Of a DNA stretch of 64,000 nt, positions 20,474 to 32,005 are shown one piece after another. The notes under the pieces were generated by a model that saw only the letters and a list, made by a program, of their open reading frames with translations, did not search any database and was not told the origin of the DNA. The DNA lies in NCBI GenBank assembly GCA_030062745.1, contig CP099850.1:5394001-5458000 (forward strand). The letters run 5' to 3'. The DNA comes from Capitulum mitella. Its lineage: Eukaryota; Arthropoda; Thecostraca; Pollicipedomorpha; Pollicipedidae. Each line of letters starts with the position of its first letter. The stretch's first letter is position 1. Made by a program: the position numbers and the translations under genes.

Positions 20474-23400
20474 GTCAGAGCTGTGTCCTCCTCTGTACTG
20501 AGTGTCGGGGGCGTGTCCTCCCTCTGTACTGAGTGTCGGGGGCGTGTCCTCCCTCTGTACTGAGTGTCGGGGGCGTGTCCTCCCTCTGTACTGAGTGTCG
20601 AGGGTGTGTCCTCCCTCTGTATTGAGTGTCGGGGGCGTGTCCTCCCTCTGTACTGAGTGTCGGGGCGTGTCCTCCCTCTGTACTGAGCGTCAGAGGTGTG
20701 TCCTCCCTGTGTAATGAGTGTCAGAGGTGTGTCCTCTGTACTTAGCGTCAGAGGTGTGCGTTCCCTGTGTACTGAATGTCAGAGGCGTGTCCTCTGTACT
20801 TAGCGTCAGAGGTGTACCTTCCCTGTGTACTGGGTGTCAGAGGTGTGCCTTCCCTGTGTACTGAGTGTCAGAGGTGTGTCCTCCCTCTGTACTGAGTGTC
20901 GGGGGCGTGTCCTCCCTTTGTACAGAGTGTCAGAGGTGTGTCCTCCCTCTGTACTGAGTGTCGAGGGTGTGTCCTCCCTCTGTATTGAGTGTCGGGGGCG
21001 TGTCCTCCCTCTGTACTGAGTGTCAGAGGTGTGTCCTCCCTCTGTACTGAGTGTCAGAGGTGTGTCCTCTGTACTGAGTGCCGGGGGCGTGTCCTCTGTA
21101 CTGAGTGTCGGGGGCGTGTCCTCCCTCTGTACTGAGTGTCAGAGGTGTGTCCTCCCTCTGTACTGAGTGTCGGGAGCGTGTCCTCCCTCTGTACTGAGTG
21201 TCGGGGGCGTGTCCTCCCTGTGTACTGATTGTCGGGGGCGTGTCCTCCCTCTGTACTGAGTGTCGGGGGCGTGTCCTCCTCTGTACTGAGTGTCGGGGGC
21301 GTGTCCTCCCTCTGTACTGAGTGTCAGAGGTGTGTCCTCTGTACTTAGCGTCAGAGGTGTACCTTCCCTGTGTACTGGGTGTCAGAGGTGTGCCTTCCCT
21401 CTGTACTGAGTGTCAGAGGTGTGTCCTCTGTACTTAGCGTCAGAGGTGTGCCTTCCCTGTGTACTGAGTGTCGGGGGCGTGTCCTCCCTCTGTACTGAGT
21501 GTCGGGGGCGTGTTCTCCCTCTGTACTGAGTGTCAGAGGTGTGTCCTCTGTACTGAGTGTCAGAGCTGTGTCCTCCCTCTGTACTGAGTCTCGGGGGCGT
21601 GTCCTACCTCTGTACGGAGTGTCAGAGGTGTGTCCTCTGTACTGAGTTTCGGGGGCGTGTCCTCCCTCTGTACTGAGTGTCGGGGGCGTGTCCTCCTCTG
21701 TACTGAGTGTCAGGGACGTGTCCTACCTCTGTACTGAGTGTCAGAGGTGTGTCCTCCCTCTGTACTGAGTGTCGGGGGTGTGTCCTCCCTCTGTACTGAG
21801 TGTCGGGGGCGTGTCCTCCCTCTGTACTGAGTGTCGGTGGCGTGTCCTCCCTCTGTACTGAGTGTCGGGGGCGTGTCCTACCTCTGTGCTGAGTGTCGGG
21901 GGCTTGTCCTACCTCTGTACTGAGTGTCAGAGGTGTGTCCTCTGTACTTAGCGTCAGAGGTGTGCCTTCCCTGTGTACTGAGTGTCGGGGCGTGTCCTCC
22001 CTCTGTACTGAGTGTCAGAGGTTTGTCCTCCCTCTGTACTGAGTGTCAGAGGTGTGTCCTCTGTACTGAGTGCCGGGGGCGTGTTCTCCCTCTGTACTGA
22101 GTGCCGGGGGCGTGTTCTCCCTCTGTACTGAGTGTCAGAGGTGTGTCCTCTGTACTGAGTGTCAGAGCTGTGTCCTCCCTCTGTACTGAGTGTCGGGGGC
22201 GTGTCCTACCTCTGTGCTGAGTGTCGGGGGCTTGTCCTACCTCTGTACTGAGTGTCAGAGGTATGTCCTCCCTCTGTACTGAGTGTCGGGGATGTGTCCT
22301 CCTCTGTACTGAGTGTCGGGGGCGTGTCCTCCCTCTGTACTGAGTGCCGGGGGCGTGTCCTCCCTCTGTACTGAGTGTCGGGGGCGTGTCCTCCTCTGTA
22401 CTGAGTGTCGGGGGCGTGTCCTCCCTCTGTACTGAGTGTCAGAGGCGTGTCCTCTGTACTTAGCGTCAGAGGTGTGCCTTCCTTGTGTACTGGGTGTCAG
22501 AGGTGTGCCTTCCCTGTGTACTGAGTGTCAGAGGTGTGTCCTCCCTCTGTACTGAGTGTCGGGGGCGTGTCCTTCCTCTGTAATGAGTGTCGAGGGCGTG
22601 TCCTCCCTCTGTACTGAGTGTCGGGGGCGTGTCCTCCCTCTGTACTGAGTGTCGGGGGCGTGTCTTCCCTCTGTACTGAGTGCCGGGGGCGTGTTCTCCC
22701 TCTGTACTGAGTGTCAGAGGTGTGTCCTCTGTACTGAGTGTCAGAGCTGTGTCCTCCCTCTGTACTGAGTCTCGGGGGCGTGTCCTACCTCTGTACGGAG
22801 TGTCAGAGGTGTGTCCTCTGTACTGAGTTTCGGGGGCGTGTCCTCCCTCTGTACTGAGTGTCGGGGGCGTGTCCTCCCTCTGTACTGAGTGTCGGGGGCG
22901 TGTCCTCCCTCTGTGCTGAGTGTCGGGGGCGTGTCCTCCCTCTGTACTGAGTTTCGAGGGCGTGTCCTCCCTCTGTACTGAGTGTCAGAGGTGTGTCCTC
23001 TGTACTTAGCGTCAGAGGTGTGCCTTCCCTGTGTACTGAGTGTCGGGGGTGTGTCCTCCGTCTGTACTGAGTGTTGGGGGCGTGTCCTACCTCTGTACTG
23101 AGTGTCAGAGGTGTGTCCTCTGTACTGAGCGTCAGAGGTGTGCCTTCCCTGTGTACTGGGTGTCAGAGGTGTGTCCTCCCTCTGTACTGAGTGTCGGGGG
23201 CGTGTCCTCCCTCTGTACTGAGTGTCGGGTCGTGTCCTACCTCTGTACTGAGTGTCGGGGGCGTGTCCTCCCTCTGTACTGAGTGTCGGGGGCGTGTCCT
23301 CCCTCTGTACTGAGTGTCGGGGGCGTGTCCTCCCTCTGTACTGAGTGTCGGGGGCGTGTCCTACCTCTGTACTGAGTGTCGGGGGCGTGTCTTCCCTCTG

Positions 23401-23640
23401 TACTGAGTGTCGGGGGCGTGTCCTACCTCTGTACTGAGTGTTGGGGGTGTGTCCTCCCTCTGTACTGAGTGTCGGGGGCGTGTCCTCCCTCTGTACTGAG
23501 CGTCAGAAGTGTGCCCTCCGTGTACTGAGCTTCAGAGGTGTGCCCTCCCTGTGTACTGGGTGTCAGAGATGTGCCGTCCCTCTGTACTGAGCGTCAGAGG
23601 TGTGCCGTCCCTCTGTACTGAACATCAGAGTTATGTCTCC
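20474..23640. repeat. Large minisatellite, 31-bp unit, roughly 100 copies
   Basis: The unit GTACTGAGTGTCGGGGGCGT plus GTCCTCCCTCT repeats for about 3.2 kb and fills nearly the whole last intron. Two main variants alternate: GTCGGGGGCGTG and GTCAGAGGTGTG. Shorter units of about 27 bp lack the CCCT. Blocks such as TACTTAGCGTCAGAGGTGTG followed by CCTTCCCTGTGTACTG recur near 20793, 21340, 21430, 21945, 22455 and 23005, which points to higher-order duplication. The unit is not a multiple of three and does not include the exon start. Confidence 0.97.
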
Positions 23641-23671
23641 CGACTGACGGCCGGTCCGTGCCGCCCGGCAG

Positions 23672-23866
23672 CTGGTGCCGGAGCGGCGGATCTCGGCCGA
23701 CGCCGCGCGCCGGCACCGCTACTTCGCCGACCTGCCGACCCAGCTGGCGGCGCTGCCCGACACGGCCAGCGTGCTGACCGTGCCCGGCGTGCGGCTCCAC
23801 CCCGAGCCCAAGCAGTTCGCGCCCGTCGTCCTCAAGATGGCGCAGGAGCTCCGGAGGAAGCGCTAG
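23672..23866 (+). CDS. CDK14: PFTAIRE cyclin-dependent kinase, terminal coding exon
   Basis: The exon encodes LVPERRISADAARRHRYFAD and then LPTQLAALPDTASVLTVPGV, ending AQELRRKR before TAG. It covers the end of the kinase C-lobe (the R-x-S-A-x-x-A-L-x-H-x-Y-F pattern) and a short tail with VPGVRLHPEP, equivalent to VPNVRLQPEA of human CDK14. It is entered in phase 0 after CGCCCGGCAG. The tail after the domain is short, as in Drosophila. No clear AATAAA poly(A) signal follows within the next kilobase. Confidence 0.94.
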   Translation: MVPERRISADAARRHRYFADLPTQLAALPDTASVLTVPGVRLHPEPKQFAPVVLKMAQELRRKR

Positions 23867-25020
23867 CGGCCGCTGGTTCGGCCGCCGGCCGCCAGGGGCG
23901 CTGGCGCCCGAGCCGGCCGGCTGTGCTGCGCGAGGAAACGTGTTTAGTCGTCTGACCGGCGGCCGCGGCCCTGGCGCTAAAGCCGGAGGCAATTCTAGTC
24001 AGTGTTGAACACGATGTGGGTTAGGTGCTGGCAGGCGGAGCGGCAGCAGTAGTCGGTCGTCACCGTCCGTCACCTCGTCCAGCGCTGGGCGCTAGCCACG
24101 CGAACAACTACAATCAGATCTGTGCTCATAGGGACGAGACTTGTTAGGGCGTCGCTGAAGTGAACTGCGGACGTCTGGGGGCTGTCGTCGCTTTGTTTTC
24201 ATTTTGATACGGTTCCCGCTGTTTTGATAGTTGGTGTTTTACCCAATTTGACACGTGTGGTTTGTAGGACGCGTTTGCCTGTCGCCCTGTTGGTGCCTGT
24301 GTTGTACGTTATGCTTTGCTGTTGTTGCCGCTGGTCGACGGCCATTGTAGTGTTAGCCGCGGGTAAATGTCGGGCACGGACCTCCTTAATTATCCTGGCG
24401 ATCTGTTTGTCTTGTTATTTTTGTTCGGTCCCTTGTCCGTCCGTCAGAACGGTGACACAGTTGTGTCCGCGACACCTCAGTGTTTTTTTTTTTTACTTGT
24501 CGGCGACTCGGTCTCCGCGCCGTTCACCGGGTCGTCTCCATCGCTGCATCGCCAACCGTCGACGATTCGGAGAACGTGCCGTGCGGAGAACGCGGCTCCG
24601 AATGTTGGCCGTCTTCTGTGCCGCCGTGCGCAGCAGGCGCTGGCCGGGCCGTCGTGACCCTGCGGTCCCGGTCTGGGCTCGGAGGCGAGCCGGCCGGCGG
24701 CCGGGGCGCCGGGCGTCGTTCAGTCCACCCACTGTGATAGAGAGCGGCCGGCGCGCTGCCGGTCGGTCGGGCCGGTCGGGCGGCGCCAGCGATCTGTGCC
24801 CCTGGTCGCCTCGCGCTCCGGGAGGCGCGGCGGGCGCTTGTGAGCCGCTGAACCCGTCGCACGCAACTGACACGTCCCCTGTGCAACACGCACCGCGGTT
24901 GTGGTTTGTCCAACGCACACTTCGGTATGCTTCGTCCATTGCGTATCAGGGACATGTTTTCCGCAAGGTCGACGTTTGCTTCAGGTTTCTCATCAAACGA
25001 TCTCTGGAGGTCGATGACTA
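23867..25020 (+). other. Probable 3' untranslated region or flank of the kinase
   Basis: GC-rich sequence downstream of the stop codon. A 265-codon open frame at 24224-25021 has no recognisable domain and the arginine/alanine-rich look of chance frames in CpG-rich DNA. I leave it unannotated. No canonical poly(A) signal was found. Confidence 0.35.
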
Positions 25021-27159
25021 AAAATATTCCTTGGTGGCGTACTGAACAAATGTAACGTGAATAGCATGCCGGTTAAAAAAAAACGGTTTGCAAGTTTCCG
25101 TGAATTATCGCATGACGTCCAGGCGTGGTTTCGACCATGACTTTCATATTATAATGAATGTATGGCTTCCCATGTAGGTGTGATGTCAAATAGACACGTG
25201 TGTGTCACATCGTCGTTTGAATGAAAAAAATCAACATTTTGCCCGCCGTCATGTGTATATGACATGTTAAATGCCTGATGTGAAGTAGTCGGATGAATTG
25301 CGCGGAAATGTGCCGTCGACCTCGATTCCACCCAGCTGGATGTGGATTTCACCAGGAATCAACAATCACGCATAACTCGGTTCCATGTATAACCGAGGTT
25401 ATATATATATATATAACACCTGGAACGTTTGGTCGCATAGTGGTCCAAGCAACGTTCCAGAAGCCCCATGTTTTGGATGTGCTGCGAGGCTGATGGACAC
25501 AACTGAGCTAGAAACAGCACACAGCCGCAACCTTTTCCACGCCCGTCAGTTATCCACACCACACATGTACAAAAGTAAAGAATCACACGCGAACCCATGA
25601 TCACACCGAGAAAAAAACGTCAGAAGGCCTGCGAACGAAAGCGCTTTCCTAAGGTCACTTTGAATTGTTTCGTGTTCGAGAAAAACGAACGGGATTCGAT
25701 TCGAAGACCAAAGGGCCTTCGCGACACAGCAACGAAGAGCACTTTGCGTCTCACAGAGCTAGGGGGGCGATTTGCTCGCCGCAGCGGGCGCAGTCGTGGT
25801 GACTAGATGGCTGTGACTATCCGGTTTCTATTGACTAGACCAGTGCAGAAATAGCTCTCAGGGATGCTCGGACGCAGAAACGGAAGTCAGGGGCAAATGT
25901 TCGTATCTGCGACGTCCGCAGAGACGCGGCAACAGGAGCATATGCTCGCCTGACTAACGGTCTTTAGCTGAGACGTGCAGTCTGGCGCAACGCCGCGTCT
26001 ATACGGGCAAGAACCTGCCTCGCATCCAAATGTTCAAGCAAGCATTGGTCCCTGGCTGGCCTAAGCCATGTGAGCGGTTCTCTAACAAATATGCGGCAAG
26101 TATGTAAGATGAGACCAAAATATCCACGACGCTAGACGTGATGTCTTGTCAAATATAAGTGGCTGAGAGTGCGGGCGGGATAATCGTAGACACAGCCTCT
26201 TGGTCGTCGCCTCGGACAATTTCCAGGCTGGTTGGAGCCTGGTCTTTCGTTCGGAGGTGGGGGGGGGGATACGGCTTCTCACAGGCTGGTAGAATCCCAA
26301 ACCCGGACAACCAAACCCGGGAGACCATCCCCTGGGCGCCCCGTCTGTCCGCGTGCCTGCCGGCCCGTCAGAAAACAGCCGTCCAGCGGCCTGCCGGGAG
26401 AGCCCGGCGCCAATCGTCCGTGCTGGCCACGTTCCGCGGACGTCCGTATCGACGCCCGCCGCCCCCGGGAGATCCCTCACTCGCCTGCAGGCCCCGCCGA
26501 TCCGGGTCTTCTGCCCAGGAAAGAAAAACACGCCGCTCAAATGTCCGCTGCGCAGTGAGAGTTCGCCTCCAGTTCGGCGCACAGCGATCCGTGTCAATAT
26601 CTTTCAGAACTGTCGAGATCGCTCTTCCGTACGTGAGGTGTTTTGTAATCATTTGTCGCCAAGGCCGAGTCGACTTTGCCGCGTCGGCGCTTGTAGGGCT
26701 TTGAGCTCCCGACTAAAGGACAGCCGCCAAGTCCATAATTAGGCGTCTTCCTTAAAACGTGTAACGCAAATACCTACCGCTAATTAGATTATTACCGGTT
26801 CTCCATGAATTATTTCACGGCCTGAGGGACCCGGATCGACGCTTCCTCTGAGCTCTGACCTCTCGTCTCAAACCTAAGGCTCGAGAGCTTCCAGTTTACC
26901 ATTGTGCATCGTTAAAAGTGGAGGGGAAAACAAAGTTCGAGGCGAAAATCCCGTTGGAAATGCTGGTGTTCGGAAAGGACAGGAAGAAAGTTCCCCTGGC
27001 CGGGCCGACACTGAAGACCAGGCGCTGACGTCGCACCGCAGGTGTGAATTAGTCCTGCTGTCGGGTAGGTCTCCTTCCCAGCCTAAAACGCGCACTGCGA
27101 AATGACCGAAACAGTTAAAGGGGCATGACCGAAAAACGAAAATTAACTTTCCCGAACAG
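25021..27159. other. Intergenic sequence, nothing recognised
   Basis: AT-richer sequence follows, then a CpG-rich patch at about 26160-26700. At 26730-26815 two TAATTA words (CCATAATTAGG and GCTAATTAGATTATTACCGG) could be homeodomain-type sites. No gene is supported. Confidence 0.35.
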
Positions 27160-27345
27160 CACTCCCGAATGGCAAGAGGCGGAGACAGTGACGGAGACAG
27201 GGGCAGAGACTGACGGATAGGAAAAGGCAGAGGCAGTCGGAGACGTAGACGCAGGGGGGTACTGAAACGGAGACGGAGACCGAGACCGAGACGGAGACCG
27301 AGACTGTGACCGGGGCCGAGACGGAGACAGAGACAGAGACCGGAG
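27160..27345. repeat. Degenerate GAGACG/GAGACC hexanucleotide tract
   Basis: Purine-rich hexamer repeats (GGAGACGGAGACCGAGACCG and similar) run for about 180 bp. On the - strand they read as Ser-Val repeats, which I treat as an artefact. Confidence 0.85.
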
Positions 27346-27965
27346 AGCTTGGAAACAGCGTGCGCGTTAGAAACTGATAAAGGGGGAATGTTCGCAGCGC
27401 CATGGGATTTGCCATTTGTCTAGACAATGTCGCAGCTGTCCAATGTAGAACAGAAACGAGAACTTTACTGTGGCTCGGGTCGAAAACTAGTTCGTTCAAT
27501 TTCAGAAACAAAAAACGATGTGAACTCCGCACGAGGAATGGATACTGATATTAGATGTTATTTTAAAAATACATTATACCGATGAAGGTAAAGTTTTAGT
27601 AAATACTAACAATTATACTGAAATACAAAAAGACATAGCAAAAAGACTAGCAATTTGCACCGAGCTGTTTGTTCCCAAGGGAAAGCTTCCGCCATGCCAG
27701 TAACACGGACAGACTAAAGAAATGCATACCCTGTGAAGGGATTTAGAAATTGTTGAAGACAAAGGTGTCCTGTGAAAGAAACGTATAAGCAGGTGGTCCA
27801 AGGGTGAAGCAGATCCCGCTCCGGGTAGCGTCCTGTCAATTTGGGATAGTTTCAGTTTCGCCCACGGATTTTTCCTGGATTTCAGGCATCTTAAGATATT
27901 ATGTCATGTGAGTGCAAAATGACCAAGGAATAATAAATGGAACAGAATAGAAAAACGCGCACACG

Positions 27966-27967
<2 letters not shown>
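27346..27967. other. Intergenic sequence, nothing recognised
   Basis: AT-rich, with only short open frames lacking similarity. Confidence 0.4.

Positions 27968-28022
<55 letters not shown>
27968..28022. repeat. (AT)n microsatellite
   Basis: About 27 uninterrupted AT dinucleotides, some 300 bp beyond the end of the zinc-finger coding region. Confidence 0.97.
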
Positions 28023-28023
<1 letters not shown>

Positions 28024-28323
28024 GAACTTTGCAGGTATACTCGACCTGTCGTTTACTGGCCTTGGTCTTTTACGCGTTTTTTACCCATGTATCTGGCTCG
28101 AATCAGATATAAATCCTATCAGAATAATATAACGTGGGTGTGAGGTGTAATGTAAATATAACCATAATCAGAGTAAGATAATGATCTGGAATGATTCGTA
28201 AAATGCACCAACTGACTGACTGACATACGTGTCCATGAGGCGTGGTTTTCCTTGTGTACAAAAATGTGACTAGTGCAACTCACACCGCATGTGACTAGCA
28301 CTTAAAGCGAATGTAACTCTCAG

Positions 28324-29367
28324 CTAATTATCCGGGGCTAAAATGTCGGCCACGTGGAATGACCGATACACGCGTCCCCTGGATGGCCGTGGTGCGGCGG
28401 GTGGCGCTCCTCGGCGGGGCAGTCCAGTCAGACTGACTGAAGACGTCTCACTTGGACTGGGGGGACATTTCGCCCCGGACGGCTCGCTCAGACTGGGCGA
28501 AGACTTTGCCCCGAACGGGTCTCTCGAGTCTGCGGAGGACTTTGTCTTCGGCCCGCCGTTCAGGCCGAGGCCGGACGGCGTCCGCTGCGTGCCGGCCGCG
28601 GCGACGGAACACATCGGCCCGAGCGTCTCGCCCAGGGAAAAGGGCCTCTTCAGGGCAGAGAGCGGCTCCTCGCTGGGACTGGGCACAGACCACGGCCTGA
28701 CCGCCTCCCGTCCTGCCGCCTTCAGCTCGGGCCCCCGGCGCGGGTCGGCCCGTCTCTGGACGGCCGTCAGTCCGCGAGACGCGCCGAGCCCGCAGAGCAG
28801 CCCCGGCTCCTCCAGCGGCAGCGGCGGCCCGAAGCGCGGCGCGGCCGCCGGCGCCGCCAGAGACCAGGCCGGCCACGGCGCCGCCGCGCCGCCCGGCTCG
28901 CACGGCCCGCACGAGATGTGGATGGAGGCCTGGAAGAGGGGCGGCTGCAGCTGCGGCGCCGGCGGCTCGGCGCCGGCCGCGCCGTCAGCGGCGCCGACGC
29001 CGCGCGGCCGGCAGCACACCAGCAGGTGCCGACGTAGGTTCGACTTGCTGGCCGTGCTGTAACGCTGGCAGGCGGCGCAATGGAACGGCTTGCGCTCGGC
29101 GTGGATGAAGCTGTGGCGCGTCATCAGGGCGCGCCGACCGAAGGTGCGGCCGCAGGCGGTGCAGCGGTAGCCGGCTGCGTGCGCCTGCCGCCGGTGCCGT
29201 TCGTACTCGTGTTTGGTCTCGAACGTTGCCTGGCAGCAGAACAGCGGCGCCGCCAGCGGCCGGTGCATGGTGACGCGGTGCCGCGTGAGGTTGCCGCGGC
29301 GCGCCGACCGGTACCGACAGTCGCTGTGGCCGCAGGCGACGCCAAGTCCTTCGCCGTCCGCCTCCAT
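28324..29367 (-). CDS. C2H2 zinc-finger protein with C-terminal eh1-like motif
   Basis: An open frame of 347 residues from MEADGEGLGV to ADILAPDN. Four zinc fingers fill the first 120 residues: finger 1 Cys12-Cys17-His30-His35; finger 2 Cys45-His58-His63, lacking a properly spaced first cysteine; finger 3 Cys69-Cys72-His85-His89; finger 4 Cys97-Cys100-His114-Cys118 or Cys119. The rest is Pro/Ser/Ala-rich and probably disordered. FHVADIL (residues 337-343) fits the eh1 pattern F-x-[IV]-x-x-[IL]-L that recruits Groucho, so a DNA-binding repressor in the nucleus is a fair inference. The frame continues upstream to a Met at 29469, but that part looks non-coding. A CTGAC...CTGTTCCAG acceptor ends at 29372, so this may be the last exon of a spliced gene. 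Strong GC3 bias and the fingers make coding certain; the gene name is unknown. Confidence 0.85.
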   Translation of the reverse strand: MEADGEGLGVACGHSDCRYRSARRGNLTRHRVTMHRPLAAPLFCCQATFETKHEYERHRRQAHAAGYRCTACGRTFGRRALMTRHSFIHAERKPFHCAACQRYSTASKSNLRRHLLVCCRPRGVGAADGAAGAEPPAPQLQPPLFQASIHISCGPCEPGGAAAPWPAWSLAAPAAAPRFGPPLPLEEPGLLCGLGASRGLTAVQRRADPRRGPELKAAGREAVRPWSVPSPSEEPLSALKRPFSLGETLGPMCSVAAAGTQRTPSGLGLNGGPKTKSSADSRDPFGAKSSPSLSEPSGAKCPPSPSETSSVSLTGLPRRGAPPAAPRPSRGRVYRSFHVADILAPDN

Positions 29368-29949
29368 CGGCCTGGAACAGCGCGACACGCCGGTCAGACG
29401 ACCGGTCTGGCGGCCAGGGAGCAGAGCCAGGCTGACGGGAACCTTCAGACTGATACTGGCAGTCCCCATCGTCAGGGAAGACAGTCAGGAGGTCAGGGGG
29501 GCTGCCGGTCTGGCGAAGAGCATCCGTCCCGGATGTGACACCTTGACCGCTTTTAAAACTGCGCTTCATGAAATAAATTAGAATTATAATAAGATATATG
29601 GTTAACCCTATGCCCGGCACGGGGGGCGATGAATTCGTCCCCCCTCGGGCTTTTTGCTTGCCAATTCCAGGCTTTTTCACGCAGCTTCACGAAACTTGGT
29701 GACTTTTCCTAACTATTTTTTCTACGTGCCGTGACAAAATTTCAAAATTCTATTTTGCTCAGGGGCGGAGCCAGGCAACGTTTTTGGGAGGCAACTCATG
29801 CCATTTTGGCCATGTTGAGGGTAAAAGGAAAATGTCTGCCCAAAACAGCGTTTTTAAGATAGAACTTAAAACTTTATATGGATGAATAGGTACATAGTTG
29901 GGCAATGTGCAGATGTAATTTTGTAAGACTGAGGTCACTTCACAAGATC

Positions 29950-29968
29950 AGGTCAAGGTCAAAAGTCA
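29950..29968 (+). promoter_or_regulatory. AGGTCAAGGTCA double half-site in MITE B1
   Basis: AGGTCA is followed directly by another AGGTCA (29950-29961) and then AAGTCA. TCAAGGTCA fits the extended half-site used by FTZ-F1 and ERR-type monomeric receptors. It is also present, reverse-complemented, in copy B2 near 41400-41420. Function is not shown. Confidence 0.35.
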
Positions 29969-30226
29969 ATTTTTTTGCAATAATTTTTGCACTGTTTCTT
30001 TAAATGCCAAACCCGGAATATATATGACGTAAAAAGGTGCCCTCTATTCGAGTATCAAGTTCCAGTAAAGTAGGTCGGGTCACGGAGCTATGACCTAAAA
30101 TGTCAGTGCGCGTACCCTATATCGGAATAGCCATAAAATGAAATTTTTGAAATAGAGTGAATTCAAATGATTGAAAACGTTTACAGATAATATTAAATGT
30201 ACACGAGATCATTCCAAGTGACTCCA

Positions 30227-30259
30227 AGGTCACTGGAGGTCATTTAAGGTCAAAGGCCA
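30227..30259 (+). promoter_or_regulatory. Four-half-site nuclear-receptor array in MITE B1
   Basis: AGGTCA starts at 30227, 30237 and 30247, followed by AGGCCA at 30254: two DR4 spacings and one DR1. The sister copy B2 has all four half-sites perfect (41091-41123). Conservation in two copies shows the array belongs to the element. Confidence 0.45.
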
Positions 30260-30802
30260 CAAGTTGATCTGAAGAACGTGTGAACATGACAGTTCTCCCT
30301 TTTTCATGCCCCTGGCACCGTCTATGCAAACATTATACAAACATTGTAATGTGATTTTTACTTCTTTAACATAACATGACTAGCAGAAGCCAAAAAAGTG
30401 TTTTTGCCTTTTTTGCTCATTCATTTGTTAAAAAACTAATCCTTCTATTTTTGAAACCCTGCGGACGCCCATGAATTCTGTCAAAATTTCAGATGTGTGT
30501 ACCAATCGTAAAAGTCCTATCCATAATCTCTCGGTTCATGCTAGTTTCATCGAAATCGGTCCATAAACAACGGAGTTATAAGAAGTCCAAAAATACCCCC
30601 ATTTTGACATGTTTCCCCCCTGTATCCACACCTTCCAAAATTTTGAAAGTTTCTTTTTACAGAAATGTAGTTTGCGTCATGGCCAATCGATTGCCGTTTG
30701 TTGCGGTGAAATCGGATGTGTAGTTCTCGAAATCTCAGGAGGAGGCGAATCCCCCCTGCCGGGAATCGACCATACCGTCTAGCCCTCCGGGAATAGGGTT
30801 AA

Positions 30803-32001
30803 AAATATACGGATACCATAAATGTGGAATATTGTATGGAAGACAAAAGAAATATGAAATCATCTTGGACTGCTACATTATGTGTTTAAATATATGTGCC
30901 TTGTCCGTTTACTGTGAATGCATTGATCGCAGTTTCAGTCACCCTGTTTCTGCGCGACCAAATGTCCCGAAAAAACTATGCACTACACGGACGAAAAAAA
31001 CAATTGATTAACAAACAGACTAGTAAACAAACCTGCAGGGCGGTGATTAGGCGGGTCATCGTGACTAAGGACCCTCAGGGCGAAATTGGAAAGGTAAGAG
31101 TGATAGAAGACCTTGAGGGCGATGATAAGAAAGGCCAGGGTGATGCAGGACCTTCAAGACGAGAGCGGGGAAAGTCGGGGTGATGAGCACCAGGTTGTGG
31201 TGGCAGTGTGTGGTCAGAGTGGACAGAGTCCCGGTGGCAGATATGAGGTCAGAGCGTGTGTAGCACATGAAGGACGAACGGCCATGGTGCGTTTCTGGAG
31301 ATCAAAAGGCAAAATTTGACATTGCGTCTTGCGAACCATAAGTAAGAGATAATTGAGAAATACGGCAGGGAATGTAGTAACAAATGTGACGGCGAAGAAC
31401 GGCTGTTGAGGAAAAAATACGATGGATACAGCTTTGAATTGTGGCGGAAAGATTTGTTTCAATGTTAAGTTTCTGGAGTAAGTAAAAGTAAAGTTTTTCA
31501 TTTTATACAAAAGTCATGTCTCGAAGTTCCTTTTTGCAAAACAGTGTAAATTTCCGCGTAACTACTGGCATGCCTTCGTCAGTGCAATCGGTGGCTTCAC
31601 ACAAGTAAAGCAAGGTGGCGCGCAAGCAAGAAAGAAGAGCCCGCTTACTACGGGCATTGAAATATGCTAGTCCTGTGATGCGGAAATACTTCAGTTACAC
31701 TCGTTCATATCCGGTCAGGACACACGGACTATGGAGATAAAGATCAAGCAGAAAGTCGGCATAGAAGCCAAGATTGCATTAAAACGCAACGTCCCATCGT
31801 TCCACTGGCCTTATGATTCGTCTTCGCCGCTGAGACTGGACAGTCAAAGTTGTGGCTTCAAGGCTTTTTTTTGTCTCCAGCATCGGGCACAGTAAATCGG
31901 CTGGGGCCAATGAGTTTTTACTTTTTATATATAATATAATATTTAATTTAAATACATTATTATTTATCTAACCATTCTTGCACGTGAATTGCATCTGTAC
32001 A
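30803..32001. other. Intergenic sequence with a short 42-bp repeat
   Basis: At about 31060-31185 three diverged copies of a roughly 42-bp purine-rich unit occur (words GGACCTTSARGRCGA and AAAGKYMRGGGTGATG). The rest is AT-rich with no recognised gene. Confidence 0.4.
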
Positions 32002-32005
32002 TTAA

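Larger units (their letters stand above)
29606..30798 (+). mobile_element. TTAA-flanked MITE family B, copy 1 (piggyBac-like), intact ends
   Basis: The element runs from TTAA then CCCTATGCCCGG to CCGGGAATAGGG then TTAA, so it has short inverted ends and a TTAA target duplication at 29602-29605 and 30799-30802. These are piggyBac-type features. It encodes no transposase. A near-full second copy in reverse orientation lies at 40544-41754, and partial copies lie at 52236 and 63489. It starts about 240 bp upstream of the zinc-finger ATG and carries several AGGTCA half-site clusters. Confidence 0.8.

Noticed and set aside
20474-23640. CRISPR array suspicion for the regular 31-bp repeats
   Set aside because: There are no unique spacers: units abut directly. 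The setting is a eukaryotic intron.
24224-25021. 265-codon frame downstream of the kinase stop codon
   Set aside because: Composition is that of chance frames in CpG-rich DNA. The early hydrophobic, Cys-rich stretch and later Arg-rich stretch match no domain I know, and it overlaps the probable 3' untranslated region.
27143-27532. Ser-Val repeat frame on the - strand
   Set aside because: It is the translation of a GAGACG hexamer tract, not a conserved protein.
28343-29062. 239-codon + strand frame opposite the zinc-finger gene
   Set aside because: It mirrors the - strand zinc-finger coding sequence, which has clear fingers; the + strand frame has none.
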